Position numbers and translations under genes: made by a program. From contig CAWAOX010000013.1 of assembly GCA_963783835.1 (NCBI GenBank), forward strand, positions 365,291 to 429,290: a stretch of DNA of 64,000 bases, read 5' to 3'. Below, piece by piece: positions 44,854-54,303 of the stretch (the stretch's first letter is position 1; the number at the start of each line of letters is the position of its first letter). A model generated the notes under the pieces. It ran no database searches, was not told the origin of the DNA, and saw only the letters and a list, made by a program, of their open reading frames with translations. The DNA comes from CAIQPS01 sp963783835. GTDB lineage: Bacteria > Actinomycetota > Thermoleophilia > RBG-16-64-13.

Positions 44854-44892
44854 CGGCCCGCTCGGCGAGCGCTCACAAGGATCCTTCGGCGC

Positions 44893-46683
44893 ATGGCTAT
44901 CTCCCTCTACCGCAAGTACCGCCCGGCCCGCTTCGAGGACATCGTCGGGCAGGAGCACGTGGCCCGTACGCTCGTCAACGCCATCAACCAGGACCGCGTA
45001 AGCCACGCGTATCTCTTCACCGGTCCCCGCGGCACAGGCAAGACTTCCACCGCCAAGATCCTCGCCATGGCCCTCAACTGCGACGCCGGCCAGGGCAAAG
45101 CCACGGCCCACCCGGATGGGACCTGCCCCCACTGCGAGGCCATCCGCCGGGGCAGCGCCATGGACGTCATCGAGATGGACGCGGCCTCCAACCGGGGGAT
45201 CGACGACATCCGCGACCTGCGTGACAAGGTCCACTTCTCCCCCGTGGAAGGCCGCATGAAGGTGTACATCGTCGACGAGGTGCACATGCTCACCTCCGAG
45301 GCCTTCAACGCGCTACTCAAGACCCTCGAAGAGCCTCCCGCCCATGCCGTGTTCGTCCTGGCCACCACCGAGCCGCACAAGGTCCCGGCGACGATCCTGT
45401 CGCGCTGCCAGCGCTTCGACTTCCGCCGGCCGGCCGTGATGGAGGTGGTCGGCGTGCTGGCCGGCATCGCCCGGCAGGAGGGTATCGAGGTGGCCGAGGC
45501 GCCGCTCACCGTGATCGCCCGGGCGGCCGGGGGTAGCTTCCGTGACGCGATCGGGATCCTCGACCAATTGTCCACATATTCTGGGGGCGCCATCACCCTG
45601 CAGCAGACGCTCGACATGCTCGGACTGGTCCAGCAGGACCTCCTCTTCGAAGTGGTCGACCTGGTGCACGAGCGCGATACTCAGGGGGCGTTGCTCTTCG
45701 TCGAGCGTCTCAGTCAGGGGGCCACCGACTACGCCCAGTTCATCAAGGACCTGCTAGGCCACCTGCGCGACGTCTACGTTGTCAAGCATACCGGTGAAGT
45801 GCCGGCCAGCATCGCCATGACCGAGGACCAACAGCAGGTGCTGCGGAACCAGGCCTCCAGGGTGTCGACCCTGGAGACAGTCGCGTTCGTCGACCTGCTG
45901 GGCGAGGCGCTGCGCTCCGTGCGCCAGGGGTCCGACGCGCGGCTCGAGCTCGAACTGGTGCTCATCAAGATGACGGCGTCCCACGTGTCGGAACCTTCCG
46001 GAGGAGCCGCGCGCTCGGCCGAGGCACACGTGGCGGCCCGGCCCGAGCCGGCGCGGCGGCAGGGGACGGCGCGGCAACCGGTGGCTGCACCGGCGAGCCC
46101 GGGGCCGGCGAAGCAGGCTGTGCCGCCGGCGGCGCCCGCGCCGGCGGAGACTGCGCCCAGCGCGGATGCGGAATCGGCACCCGCCGCGGATGCGGAACCG
46201 CCTCCGACGGAGGAGTCCGGGGACGTGACGACGCCGGGAGAGCCGGCGATCGAAGAGGCGGGCGCGGAAGAGACGGTGGCGCCCAGCGCGACCTCGGGGA
46301 TGACTGCCGATATCGACCATTTCAGACGGGCCTGGCCCCTCGTGCTGGAGGCCGTCAAGAAGCGGCAGATCGGTCTCTACGCGGTGCTTTCCGAAGGACG
46401 GCCGGAAAGCGTGGACGGCGACACTCTGGTGGTCAAGTTTCCCGCCGGGTACAAATTCCAGGCGGACATGGTGGGTCGCGGCGAGAATCCGCAGGTGATT
46501 ACCGAGGCCTTGCGGGAGGTCACCGACAAGCGCCTCAAGGTCGTCGCCAGAGTGGCAGTGCAGGATCAGCCCGAGCCGGAGCCCAGGGAGGAAGATGCTA
46601 GAATCCTGAGCAAGGACGAGCTATTACTGCGGCTCAAGCAGGAATTCGACGCTAGCGTCATCGACGACGGTCCCGCCCGCTAG
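44893..46683 (+). CDS. dnaX: DNA polymerase III subunits gamma and tau
   Basis: 596 residues. The clamp-loader ATPase starts YRKYRPARFEDIVGQEHVAR and has Walker A GPRGTGKTS, zinc-binding cysteines (NCDAG ... CPHCEA), Walker B-like VYIVDEVHMLT and the SRC motif (ILSRCQRFDF). Residues ~370-465 are an Ala/Pro/Glu linker, and the C-terminal ~130 residues are the tau-type domain. It loads the beta clamp and couples polymerases at the fork. Followed by ybaB and recR as usual. Confidence 0.95.
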   Translation: MAISLYRKYRPARFEDIVGQEHVARTLVNAINQDRVSHAYLFTGPRGTGKTSTAKILAMALNCDAGQGKATAHPDGTCPHCEAIRRGSAMDVIEMDAASNRGIDDIRDLRDKVHFSPVEGRMKVYIVDEVHMLTSEAFNALLKTLEEPPAHAVFVLATTEPHKVPATILSRCQRFDFRRPAVMEVVGVLAGIARQEGIEVAEAPLTVIARAAGGSFRDAIGILDQLSTYSGGAITLQQTLDMLGLVQQDLLFEVVDLVHERDTQGALLFVERLSQGATDYAQFIKDLLGHLRDVYVVKHTGEVPASIAMTEDQQQVLRNQASRVSTLETVAFVDLLGEALRSVRQGSDARLELELVLIKMTASHVSEPSGGAARSAEAHVAARPEPARRQGTARQPVAAPASPGPAKQAVPPAAPAPAETAPSADAESAPAADAEPPPTEESGDVTTPGEPAIEEAGAEETVAPSATSGMTADIDHFRRAWPLVLEAVKKRQIGLYAVLSEGRPESVDGDTLVVKFPAGYKFQADMVGRGENPQVITEALREVTDKRLKVVARVAVQDQPEPEPREEDARILSKDELLLRLKQEFDASVIDDGPAR

Positions 46684-46714
46684 ATACGACCACCCCGCCC
46701 GCTAGGAGGCAGCA

Positions 46715-47032
46715 GTGAACCCCAATTACAACAAGATGATGAAGCAGGTCCAGAAGATGCAGGCCGACATGGCCAAGATGCAGGAGGATCTGGCCACCGA
46801 GGTCGTCGAGGCTTCCGCGGGTGGGGGCATGGTGACCGTGCAGGTGACCGGCGCCATCGAGATCAAGAGCATCAAGATCGACCCGGCCGCGGTGGACCCC
46901 GAAGACGTCGAGATGCTCGAGGACATGATCATGGCCGCCGCCAACGAGGCGCTCCGCTCGGCGCAAGAACTCGCCAACAAGAAACTGGGGGGCATCACCA
47001 GCGGTCTGAACATCCCCGGCCTGCCCTTCTGA
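46715..47032 (+). CDS. YbaB/EbfC family nucleoid-associated protein
   Basis: 105 residues from a GTG 6 bp after AGGAGGC. The sequence (YNKMMKQVQKMQADMAKMQE, then EVVEASAGGGMVTVQVTGAI) is the standard YbaB fold, which binds DNA as a dimer. Conserved position between dnaX and recR. Confidence 0.93.
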   Translation: MNPNYNKMMKQVQKMQADMAKMQEDLATEVVEASAGGGMVTVQVTGAIEIKSIKIDPAAVDPEDVEMLEDMIMAAANEALRSAQELANKKLGGITSGLNIPGLPF

Positions 47033-47060
47033 GCGGCCGCGGCACCTAAGACCCGCCCGT

Positions 47061-47665
47061 ATGTTCAGCCCCACAGTCCAGAAGCTCATCGACGAACTCA
47101 GCAAGCTTCCCGGCATCGGGCCGAAGACCGCCCAGCGCCTGACGTTCCACCTGCTCAAGCTCCCCCCGAGGAAGCCCTTCCCCTGGCCCAGGCTCTGATC
47201 GAGGTCAAAGAGGTCGTTCGCTTCTGCACCAGGTGCTTCAACCTGACCGAAGAGGAACTCTGCGACATCTGCAAGGATGCCCGACGGGACACCACCATGA
47301 TCTGCGTGGTGGAAGAGCCGGGGGACATCATCAGCATCGAGCGGACCCACGAGTATCGCGGTCTCTACCACGTCCTCGGGGGCGCCTTGTCCCCCTTGGA
47401 CGGCGTCGGGCCACGCAAGCTCCACCTCGCCGAGTTGGCCGGCCGGGTCCATGACGAAGCGACGCGGGAAGTGATCGTGGCCACCAACCCGACCATGGCC
47501 GGGGAGGCGACCGCTCTCTACATCGTCGAGGAGCTTCGCGCCTTCACGGCCGCCGGCACCCTGCGGATCACCCGCCCGGCGGCGGGGCTGCCGATGGGCG
47601 GCGACCTCGAATACGCCGACGAGGTGACGCTCGGCCGGGCCCTCACGGGCCGGCGCGAACTCTGA
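47061..47665 (+). CDS. recR: Recombination mediator RecR, one frameshift in a C run
   Basis: The first frame gives MFSPTVQKLIDELSKLPGIG then KTAQRLTFHLLKLP (the helix-hairpin-helix). It breaks at a run of C after 47160. With one extra C the frame continues EEALPLAQALIEVKEVVRFC, the zinc finger CTRCFNLTEEELCDIC, and a Toprim domain (CVVEEPGDIISIERTHEYRG, GRALTGRREL at the end). The restored ~201-residue protein is full length. The missing base in a homopolymer and the conserved nature of recR favour a sequence error. Confidence 0.9.
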
Positions 47666-47757
47666 TCGCCAGACCCCGCGGCGCGACCACCGGCGGCCGG
47701 CGGGGAAATCGGATAGTATTCAGGGCTCTGTAACCTCTAAGCGGAGCACTGATCGAC

Positions 47758-49107
47758 GTGGCGGACAAAGAGCAGGCCCCCCAGAACGGGACCCCACCCA
47801 CAGAAGACGCCTTCGGTTCCCAGTACGTCGTCATCGGCGGCCCGGAGCGCAAGGCGGAGCGCACGAACATCATCGTGATGAAATTCGGAGGGACGTCGGT
47901 GGCGGATGCCACCTGCATGAAACGGGTGGCTCAGCGCATCGTCGATGCCCGGAAGGAAGGCCATCCGGTGGTCGCCGTCGTCTCGGCCCGCGGGGATACG
48001 ACCGACGAGCTCATCCAGATGGCCGAGGAGATCTCGGAGAACCCGCCGGCCCGCGAGATGGACATGCTGCTCTCGACCGGCGAACGTATCTCGGCGGCTC
48101 TGGTGGCGATGGCCATCCACGAACTCGGCTATGACGCGATCTCCCTCACCGGCTCCCAGGCCGGCATCGTGACCGACACCGCGCATACGAAGGCGAAGAT
48201 CCTCGACATCCGGCCCCGCCGGATCCAGCAGGCGCTCGAGGAAGGCAAGATCGTCCTGGTGGCGGGATTCCAGGGCGTATCGACCGACCAGGACGTGACC
48301 ACGCTCGGCCGCGGCGGTTCCGATACCACCGCCGTAGCGCTGGCGGCCGCTCTCGGGGCCGAAGCCTGCGTGATCTTCACCGATGTCGACGGGATCTACA
48401 CGACCGATCCGCGGGTCGTCCCTGAGGCCCGCAAGCTCGACTTCATCTCCAACGACGAGATGCTGGAACTCACCTCGAGCGGCGCCAAGGTCATGATGCT
48501 GCGCAGCATCGAGGTGGCCCGCCGGTTCGATGTGCCCATATGGGTACGTTCCAGTTTCACCAACGCTCCCGGCACACTGATAGGACAGGAAGACAGAGGC
48601 ATGGAACAGGCGATCGTTTCCGGTGTGACCTACGCTCTCGACGACGCGAAGGTGACCATCCACGATATTCCCGACAAGGTCGGGGAAGCGGCCAAGGTAT
48701 TCACGGCGCTGGCCAAGGCCAACGTCAATATCGACCTCATCATCCAGAACGTGTCCGCGGGCGGCGCGGCCGACATCTCCTTCACCGCGGCTGAGGCCGA
48801 TCTGGATAAGATCGCCACCGTGCTGAACGCCATGAAGGACGAACTGGGCTTCGCCTCCATCGACACCGACCGAGACGTGGCCAAGGTCACGCTCGTGGGC
48901 GCGGGGATGAGGACGTACCCGGGAGTGGCCGCCAAGATGTTCCAGGTCCTGGCCGACAACGGCATCAACCTCGAGATGATCTCGACCAGCTCGATCAAGG
49001 TCAGCTGCGTGATCCGCAAGCAGCAGGCCCAGACCGCGGTCAAGGCTCTGCACGAGGCCTTCAAGATGGACAAGGCACTGGTGAGCCGCGAGGAGGTCTT
49101 CAGCTAG
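47758..49107 (+). CDS. Aspartate kinase
   Basis: 449 residues from a GTG at 47758. The kinase domain begins at IIVMKFGGTSVADATCMKRV (near residue 38), so there is an extension of about 37 residues at the N-terminus, unless translation starts later. LSTGERISAALVAMAI, FQGVSTDQDVTTLGRGGSDT and two C-terminal ACT domains (VTIHDIPDKVGEAAKVFTAL; VTLVGAGMRTYPGVAAKMF) are present. It makes aspartyl phosphate, the first step to lysine, threonine and methionine. No riboswitch is visible upstream. Allosteric control is expected through the ACT domains. Confidence 0.93.
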   Translation: MADKEQAPQNGTPPTEDAFGSQYVVIGGPERKAERTNIIVMKFGGTSVADATCMKRVAQRIVDARKEGHPVVAVVSARGDTTDELIQMAEEISENPPAREMDMLLSTGERISAALVAMAIHELGYDAISLTGSQAGIVTDTAHTKAKILDIRPRRIQQALEEGKIVLVAGFQGVSTDQDVTTLGRGGSDTTAVALAAALGAEACVIFTDVDGIYTTDPRVVPEARKLDFISNDEMLELTSSGAKVMMLRSIEVARRFDVPIWVRSSFTNAPGTLIGQEDRGMEQAIVSGVTYALDDAKVTIHDIPDKVGEAAKVFTALAKANVNIDLIIQNVSAGGAADISFTAAEADLDKIATVLNAMKDELGFASIDTDRDVAKVTLVGAGMRTYPGVAAKMFQVLADNGINLEMISTSSIKVSCVIRKQQAQTAVKALHEAFKMDKALVSREEVFS

Positions 49108-49194
49108 GGGGCTGCCAAACGACGAAGCCTTGGCCGCCAGAGCGCACTGGCCGGCTCGATGGAGCGTCCTCGGACGCAAGACGGGAGGAGTGGC

Positions 49195-50142
49195 GTGGAC
49201 GCGATCGTGGTGGACAAGCTGCGCAAGCAGTTCGACCCGCCCAAAGGCCCGGTGGCGGTCGACGGTGTCTCGTTCGCCATCAGGGAAGGGGAGATCTTCA
49301 GCCTCCTCGGCCCCAACGGAGCCGGCAAGACCACCACCATCTCGATCCTCTCCTGCCTCCTCAAGCCCGACTCCGGCGAAGCGGATGTGGGGGGCTTCTC
49401 CGTCTTCCGCAAGCCGGATGAAGTCAAGAAGCTCATCGGGGTGGTCCCCCAGGACATCGCTCTCTACGAGGATCTCAGCGGCCGGGAGAACCTCACCTTC
49501 TGGGGCAGGATGTACGGCCTGAGCGGTGCGACGCTGACCAAGCGGGTGGACGAGGTGCTCGAGCTCATCGGCTTGGTCGACCGGCAGAAAGATCGGGTGG
49601 ACAAGTACTCCGGCGGCATGAAGCGCCGGGTCAACATCGGCGCGGCGCTGCTTCACAAGCCGCGCATCCTCTATCTCGACGAGCCGACGGTGGGGATCGA
49701 CCCCCAGAGCCGGCGGGCCATCCTCGACGGCGTCAAGGACCTGAACGCCGGCGGTATGACCGTCCTCTACACCACGCACTACATGGAAGAGGCCCAGGAA
49801 CTCTCCGACCGTATCGGCATCATGGACCAGGGCAGGATGATCGCCGTCGGGACTCAGGCGGAATTGGTGCAGACGGTCGGCGAGCGGACCCGGATCGACG
49901 TGGCCCTCGACCGCAACGCGCATCTCCTCGCCGAGCAATGGCGTGCGCTCCCCGAGGTCACGAGCGTCTCCGAGGAGGAGGATGGGCCGCTCTCTCTCCT
50001 CGTCGAGGACGCGAACGTCCTGATGCCCCAGCTGTTCGAATCGGCCCGGACCGCCGGAGCCCGAATCACCAAGATCGACCTGGCCGAACCGAACCTGGAG
50101 ATGGTGTTCCTCCATCTGACAGGCAAAGCCCTCAGGGACTAG
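49195..50142 (+). CDS. ABC transporter ATP-binding protein (ABC-2 exporter)
   Basis: 315 residues from the GTG at 49195, preceded by GGGAGGA. Walker A GPNGAGKTTT, signature YSGGMKRRVNIGA, Walker B RILYLDEPTVGIDP and the switch His (YTTHYMEEAQ) are intact. It precedes two ABC-2 permease genes at 20 bp, forming an export system similar to antibiotic/Na+ efflux or YhhJ-like transporters. Confidence 0.9.
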   Translation: MDAIVVDKLRKQFDPPKGPVAVDGVSFAIREGEIFSLLGPNGAGKTTTISILSCLLKPDSGEADVGGFSVFRKPDEVKKLIGVVPQDIALYEDLSGRENLTFWGRMYGLSGATLTKRVDEVLELIGLVDRQKDRVDKYSGGMKRRVNIGAALLHKPRILYLDEPTVGIDPQSRRAILDGVKDLNAGGMTVLYTTHYMEEAQELSDRIGIMDQGRMIAVGTQAELVQTVGERTRIDVALDRNAHLLAEQWRALPEVTSVSEEEDGPLSLLVEDANVLMPQLFESARTAGARITKIDLAEPNLEMVFLHLTGKALRD

Positions 50143-50161
50143 GCGGAGCTCGGAGACGCGC

Positions 50162-51410
50162 GTGCGCTCTCTCGCGATAGCCTGGAAAGACGTCCGTCAC
50201 GTCTACCGCAGCGCCGCGGGCCTGGCCATGATGCTGCTCGCCCCCCTGATCCTGGCCGGCGCTATCGGCGCGGCCTTCGGTTCCGGTGACAACTTCGCCA
50301 TCTCGGCGGTGAAGACCGTCGTGGTCGACCAGGATTCCGCCGCCGGCGTGTCTGGCGCCGCCGGCGCCGCGATCACGGCCGCCCTCAGCAGCCCGCAGCT
50401 GGCCGACCTGCTGACCGTTTCCCAGGTCGCCACTCCTGAGGCCGCCAAGGCCGCCGTCGACACCGGTGAAGCCGAGGTCGCGATCATCATCCCGCCGGGA
50501 CTCACGCAGGCCCTTTCGGCCGCGGCAGCCTCGCCGCAGTCAGTCCAGATCTACAAGGATCCGACCGTCACCGTCGGTCCGGCGATAGTCACCTCTGTGG
50601 TGCAAGACGTCGTCCAGTCGCTCAACGGAGCGCGGGCCGCGGCCTCCGCGAGCCGCGCAGCTCGCCGCATCGCAGGGAGTGACCGATCCGGCCCGGCTGT
50701 CCGCCCTCGCCACTCGCGGCGGCAGAGGCGTACGGCTCTCAAGCCCAGGCCTCCGACAGAATCGTTGTAGAGCCTCGCGCGCCGGTCACACCGGGCGGCT
50801 CCGACGCGCGCAGCGGCCGAACACGGCCGGCCAGGTGCTCATCGGCATGATGCTGTTCTTCACACTCTTCGGCGCCGCCACCCCGGCGCGCAGCATCATC
50901 GAGGAACAGCGGCTGGGAACGTTGCCGCGCCTGTTCACCACTCCCACCTCAAGGAGCGTGATACTGGCGGGCAAGTACATCGCCGTGTTCGCCGTGGTGG
51001 TTCTTCAGACCGTGATCCTCCTGGCGGCCGGGCGCCTTCTCTTCGGCACCCACTGGGGAGCGATCGGCCCCGTGGTGGCGCTTGTCATCGCCGGCGCCCT
51101 GGTGGCCAGCTCGCTTGGATTGCTGACCGTCTCGTTCGCCAAGACTCCGGCGCAGGCGGGAGCGGGAGGGGCCGGGATCTTCGTGTTCCTCGGCCTTATC
51201 AGCGGCAACTTCACCGGGACGGCCAGCATCGGCGGCGCGTATGCGGTCGTCCGCCACTTCAGCCCGCTCGGATGGCTGCTCGAAGGGTGGAACCACGTGA
51301 TGTTCGGCGGCTCCTGGGGGAGCATCGCCCTGCCCGTGCTCGCGGCTCTCGGCTTCGCCCTGGTCTTCTTCGCGATCGCCACCTTCTTCTTCAGGAGAAG
51401 GTACGCGTGA
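50162..51410 (+). CDS. ABC-2 type permease, frameshifted
   Basis: The start frame (MRSLAIAWKDVRHVYRSAAG; large periplasmic domain with VKTVVVDQDSAAGVSGAAGA) runs to about 50640. After a poorly readable stretch the membrane half resumes in another frame (NTAGQVLIGMMLFFTLFGAA, EEQRLGTLPRLFTTPTSRSV, ending FFRRRYA). Together this is a ~410-residue ABC2_membrane_3 protein. Two indels between 50640 and 50820 explain the break. Its stop overlaps the next start (GTGA). Confidence 0.75.
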
Positions 51411-52615
51411 ACCGGGCGTGGCGAATAGCCACGAAGGAGCTGCTCCAGACCCGGCGCGACCGGCTCGCGGCCGTGTTCACCATCATCCTGCCCATCGTCT
51501 TCACGATCTTCCTGGGGGTGATCATCGGCAGCGCGGGGGGCGAGCGCGGCCTTCCCGTGGCGGTCGTCGATCAAGACCTGACTCAGGCCTCCCAGCAGTT
51601 CCTCGACCGGCTCGAGACTTCGCCGCTCCTCAAGCTCAAGATGATGACGGCCGGCGAAATAGACACGGCGGTCGAGGACCAGTCCGTGGCCGCCGCCCTC
51701 ATCATCCCCAAGGGGTTCGAGGCAGCCCTCGACAGTTCCCAACCCCTGGCTCTCCCGCTCGTGCGCCTCGAGACCTCCAGCGGCGCCCAGTCGGTCGTGC
51801 AGGCGGTCCAGACCGCGGTGGCTCGGAACTGAACTCCAGCCTGCTGGCGGCGAAGATCGCGGCCGAGCAGGTGTCTTCGGCCACGGGCGCGGAGCCCGGC
51901 GCCGACCTGGCCGCCTCGGCGCGGTCGCTGGTGCAGGCCGCCCTTGCCTCTCCGGCCGTGTCGGTCCAAACGCGTGGAAGCGAACTCGGGCGCGAGTACG
52001 AACGACTCCGCGGTGGAGCAGGCCGGCGGCTTCGTCATAGCTTCGACGGGGTCGCTCGTCCAATGGGTGCTTTTCAGCCTTCTGACGGTGGCGACCGGAG
52101 TGGCGTGGGAGCGGCGGTGGGGCCTCCTGCGACGGCTGGCGTCCACCGGGGTATCGGGCAGTGTCATCATCGAGGGAAAGATGATGGGAATGGTGATCAT
52201 CACGTTCCTTCAGCAGCTCATGCTGGTGCTCCTGGGCCAGATCGCCTTCGGGGTCGACTACTTCGGCAGTCCAGCGGCTTTGTTCATGACCATGATCTCG
52301 CTCTCGTTCCTCGCGGCTTCCGTCGGCCTGCTCATCTCCGCTGTCTTCCGTACTGAGCCCCCTGTGATCGCGACCACCGTCATCGCCGCCCAATTGCTCG
52401 CTGTGCTCGGGGGGGCCTGGTTCCCGCTGGAGGTGACCAGCCCTCAGTTCTCCCGGGTGGCGCACTTCTTCCCCAGCGCCTGGATCATGGACTCCCTCCA
52501 CGGCATTACCCTCAAAGACTGGGGAGTGCCTGAGGTGCTTGGCCCTCTGGGCATCGTGTGGGTGTGGATCGCGGTCCTTTTTGCCTTCGCAGTGTGGCGG
52601 TTCCGCCCTGAGTAG
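51407..52615 (+). CDS. ABC-2 type permease, frameshifted
   Basis: Starts MNRAWRIATKELLQTRRDRL, a typical YhhJ-like opening, with the extracytoplasmic domain to about 51826. A second frame continues (NSSLLAAKIAAEQVSSATGA) and a third carries the membrane half (VIASTGSLVQWVLFSLLTVA; ERRWGLLRRLASTGVSGSVI; FPSAWIMDSLHGITLKDWG). Two indels (near 51826 and 51980) fit. With the upstream permease and ATPase it makes a heterodimeric exporter. Confidence 0.75.
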
Positions 52616-52627
52616 CTAGAATCACCG

Positions 52628-54263
52628 GTGCAGAACGCAAGGGATGGAGAGGCTTTGCAGCCCTACGAAGAACAGTTCGAGACGTCCACGCCCGACACCG
52701 AGCCCGGGATGAACCTCATCTCGGTCGATTTCGACCTGGTCATGGTCAACAGGGCCAACGAGCGCCTCTACGGCAAATCCATGGTCGCCCTCCTTGGCAA
52801 CAAATGCTATCGGGAGTTCGAGAAGAGGGACGCACCGTGCCCGCATTGCCCGGGAAGGCTGGCCCTCGAGACCGGAGAGGCGCAGGAAGCCGAGACCACC
52901 GGGCTCCGCGACGACGGTACTCGTTTCGCGGCCCGCATCAGGGCGCACCCGGTCATCGGTCCGGACAACCGGCCCACCGGTTTCATCGAGATCGTCGAGG
53001 ACATCACCGAGCAGAAACGGGCGGAGAGCCTGGCGCGGATCGATGCGCAACTGCAGTCCTCGCTCGCGAACGTCCAGAACGTGAGGAGCGCTCTCCGGGA
53101 AGGCCTCCGAGCGGCGTTGCTGGTGGAAGGCATCGACTCCGGCGCCGCCTTCGTGCGGCCCGACGGAAGCGGAGAGCCGGAACTGGTGATGGAACGCGGC
53201 CTCGCCCCCGCGTCTGTGAAGGCCTTTGCCGAGATCGCGGGCAGCGCGGCTACGACCCCGGGACAGGAGAGCGATCCTCGACCGGCAGGCTGTTCCCGGG
53301 TGGTCGCGGTCGTCCCCATACTCCATCGGGGCTCTGCGATAGCCAGCCTGGTGGTGGCATCCACCGTCTACCCGGAGATGCCCCCCTCGCTCCGCAACGG
53401 GCTGCAGGCGCTGGGGGCGACCACCGGTACCGCCATCTCCCGCATCCTGGCCGAGCAGTCCCGCGGCGACGCGATAGCCGATCTCGAGGCTGTTATCGCC
53501 GCCTCTCCCCTCGCCACCTGGGCCATCGACGGCCGGGGCCGGATAACCATGTGGAACAAGGCGGCCGAGAAGACGTTCGGCTGGAGGGCCGCCGAAGTCT
53601 CCGGCAGTGCTCCTCCGTGGGGACCGGCGCCCTCGACGACCCCTTCGGGTTCGCGCGACGCGGTGCTCGACCGGAAGGATGGCCGCCCGGTGGAGGTAAG
53701 ACTCTCGACAGCCCCGTTCCGGGATGTCGTGGGCAACGACTCGGCGCTGATCTTCATAGCCGAAGACCTCCGCGCCCAGCGGCGCATCCTCGAACTGGAG
53801 AGCCGGGTGGCCGAGCTGGAGGCCCGTCTGGAGGCGGAGCACGGCGGCCGGCGACTCACCGGACCTGACGGCGCAGCAGCTGGAAGGTCTTCGCGTCCTC
53901 GTCGTCGACGGCAACGAGACCTGGGGTGAGGAACTGGCCGACATGCTGTCTTCGCTGGGCTGCGCGCCGGTGAGGTGCGTGGCTCCAGAACAGACGGCGG
54001 CGGTACTGGCCGAGGCGGGGACGTCCGAACAACCGTTCTCTGTCGCGGTCGTCGCCCTTCTGGGCCCGGGTGGAGCCAGCGGGTTGGGTCAGCGGGCAGC
54101 GCTCCGGTCTCTGGGGCTGCAGGCGCCCGTCATCCTGTCAAGCGACGTCGAGGTGCGGGGGCACGAGCAGCACGGCATCGCCGCGGTGATACGGCGCCCC
54201 TACCGGCAGGAAGCGGTACGCGACGCCCTGATGGCCGCTCTGCGGGAGAAGCGCGGGGCGTAA
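52628..54263 (+). CDS. PAS-GAF-PAS protein with C-terminal degenerate receiver domain, one frameshift
   Basis: About 545 residues after joining two frames near 53840-53860 (AEHGG then AGDSPDLTAQQLEGLRVLVV). Residues ~25-135 are a PAS domain with two Cys pairs (NKCYREFEKRDAPCPHCPGR), ~145-280 GAF-like, ~290-400 a second PAS (VIAASPLATWAIDGRGRITM), then a coiled-coil stretch (LELESRVAELEARLEAEHGG). The last ~120 residues resemble a response-regulator receiver, but the phospho-acceptor region reads AVVALLGPGGASG with no Asp. No kinase domain is present. It is probably a sensor that works by protein contacts. Confidence 0.75.
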
Positions 54264-54303
54264 GGCCGGCGCGATCGGTACCGCGACGCCCGCCCCCAGA
54301 GAC

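Noticed and set aside
47666..47757. Lysine riboswitch upstream of aspartate kinase
   Set aside because: The 92-bp gap is too short and lacks the conserved lysine-riboswitch core.
47737..50115. A 792-codon minus-strand frame opposite aspartate kinase and the ABC ATPase
   Set aside because: Antisense shadow of two certain genes; no recognisable motif.
53943..54263. An independent single-domain response regulator
   Set aside because: The receiver sequence starts upstream (VLVVDGNE near 53895) and runs continuously from the PAS protein after one frame correction; no separate start signal is visible.
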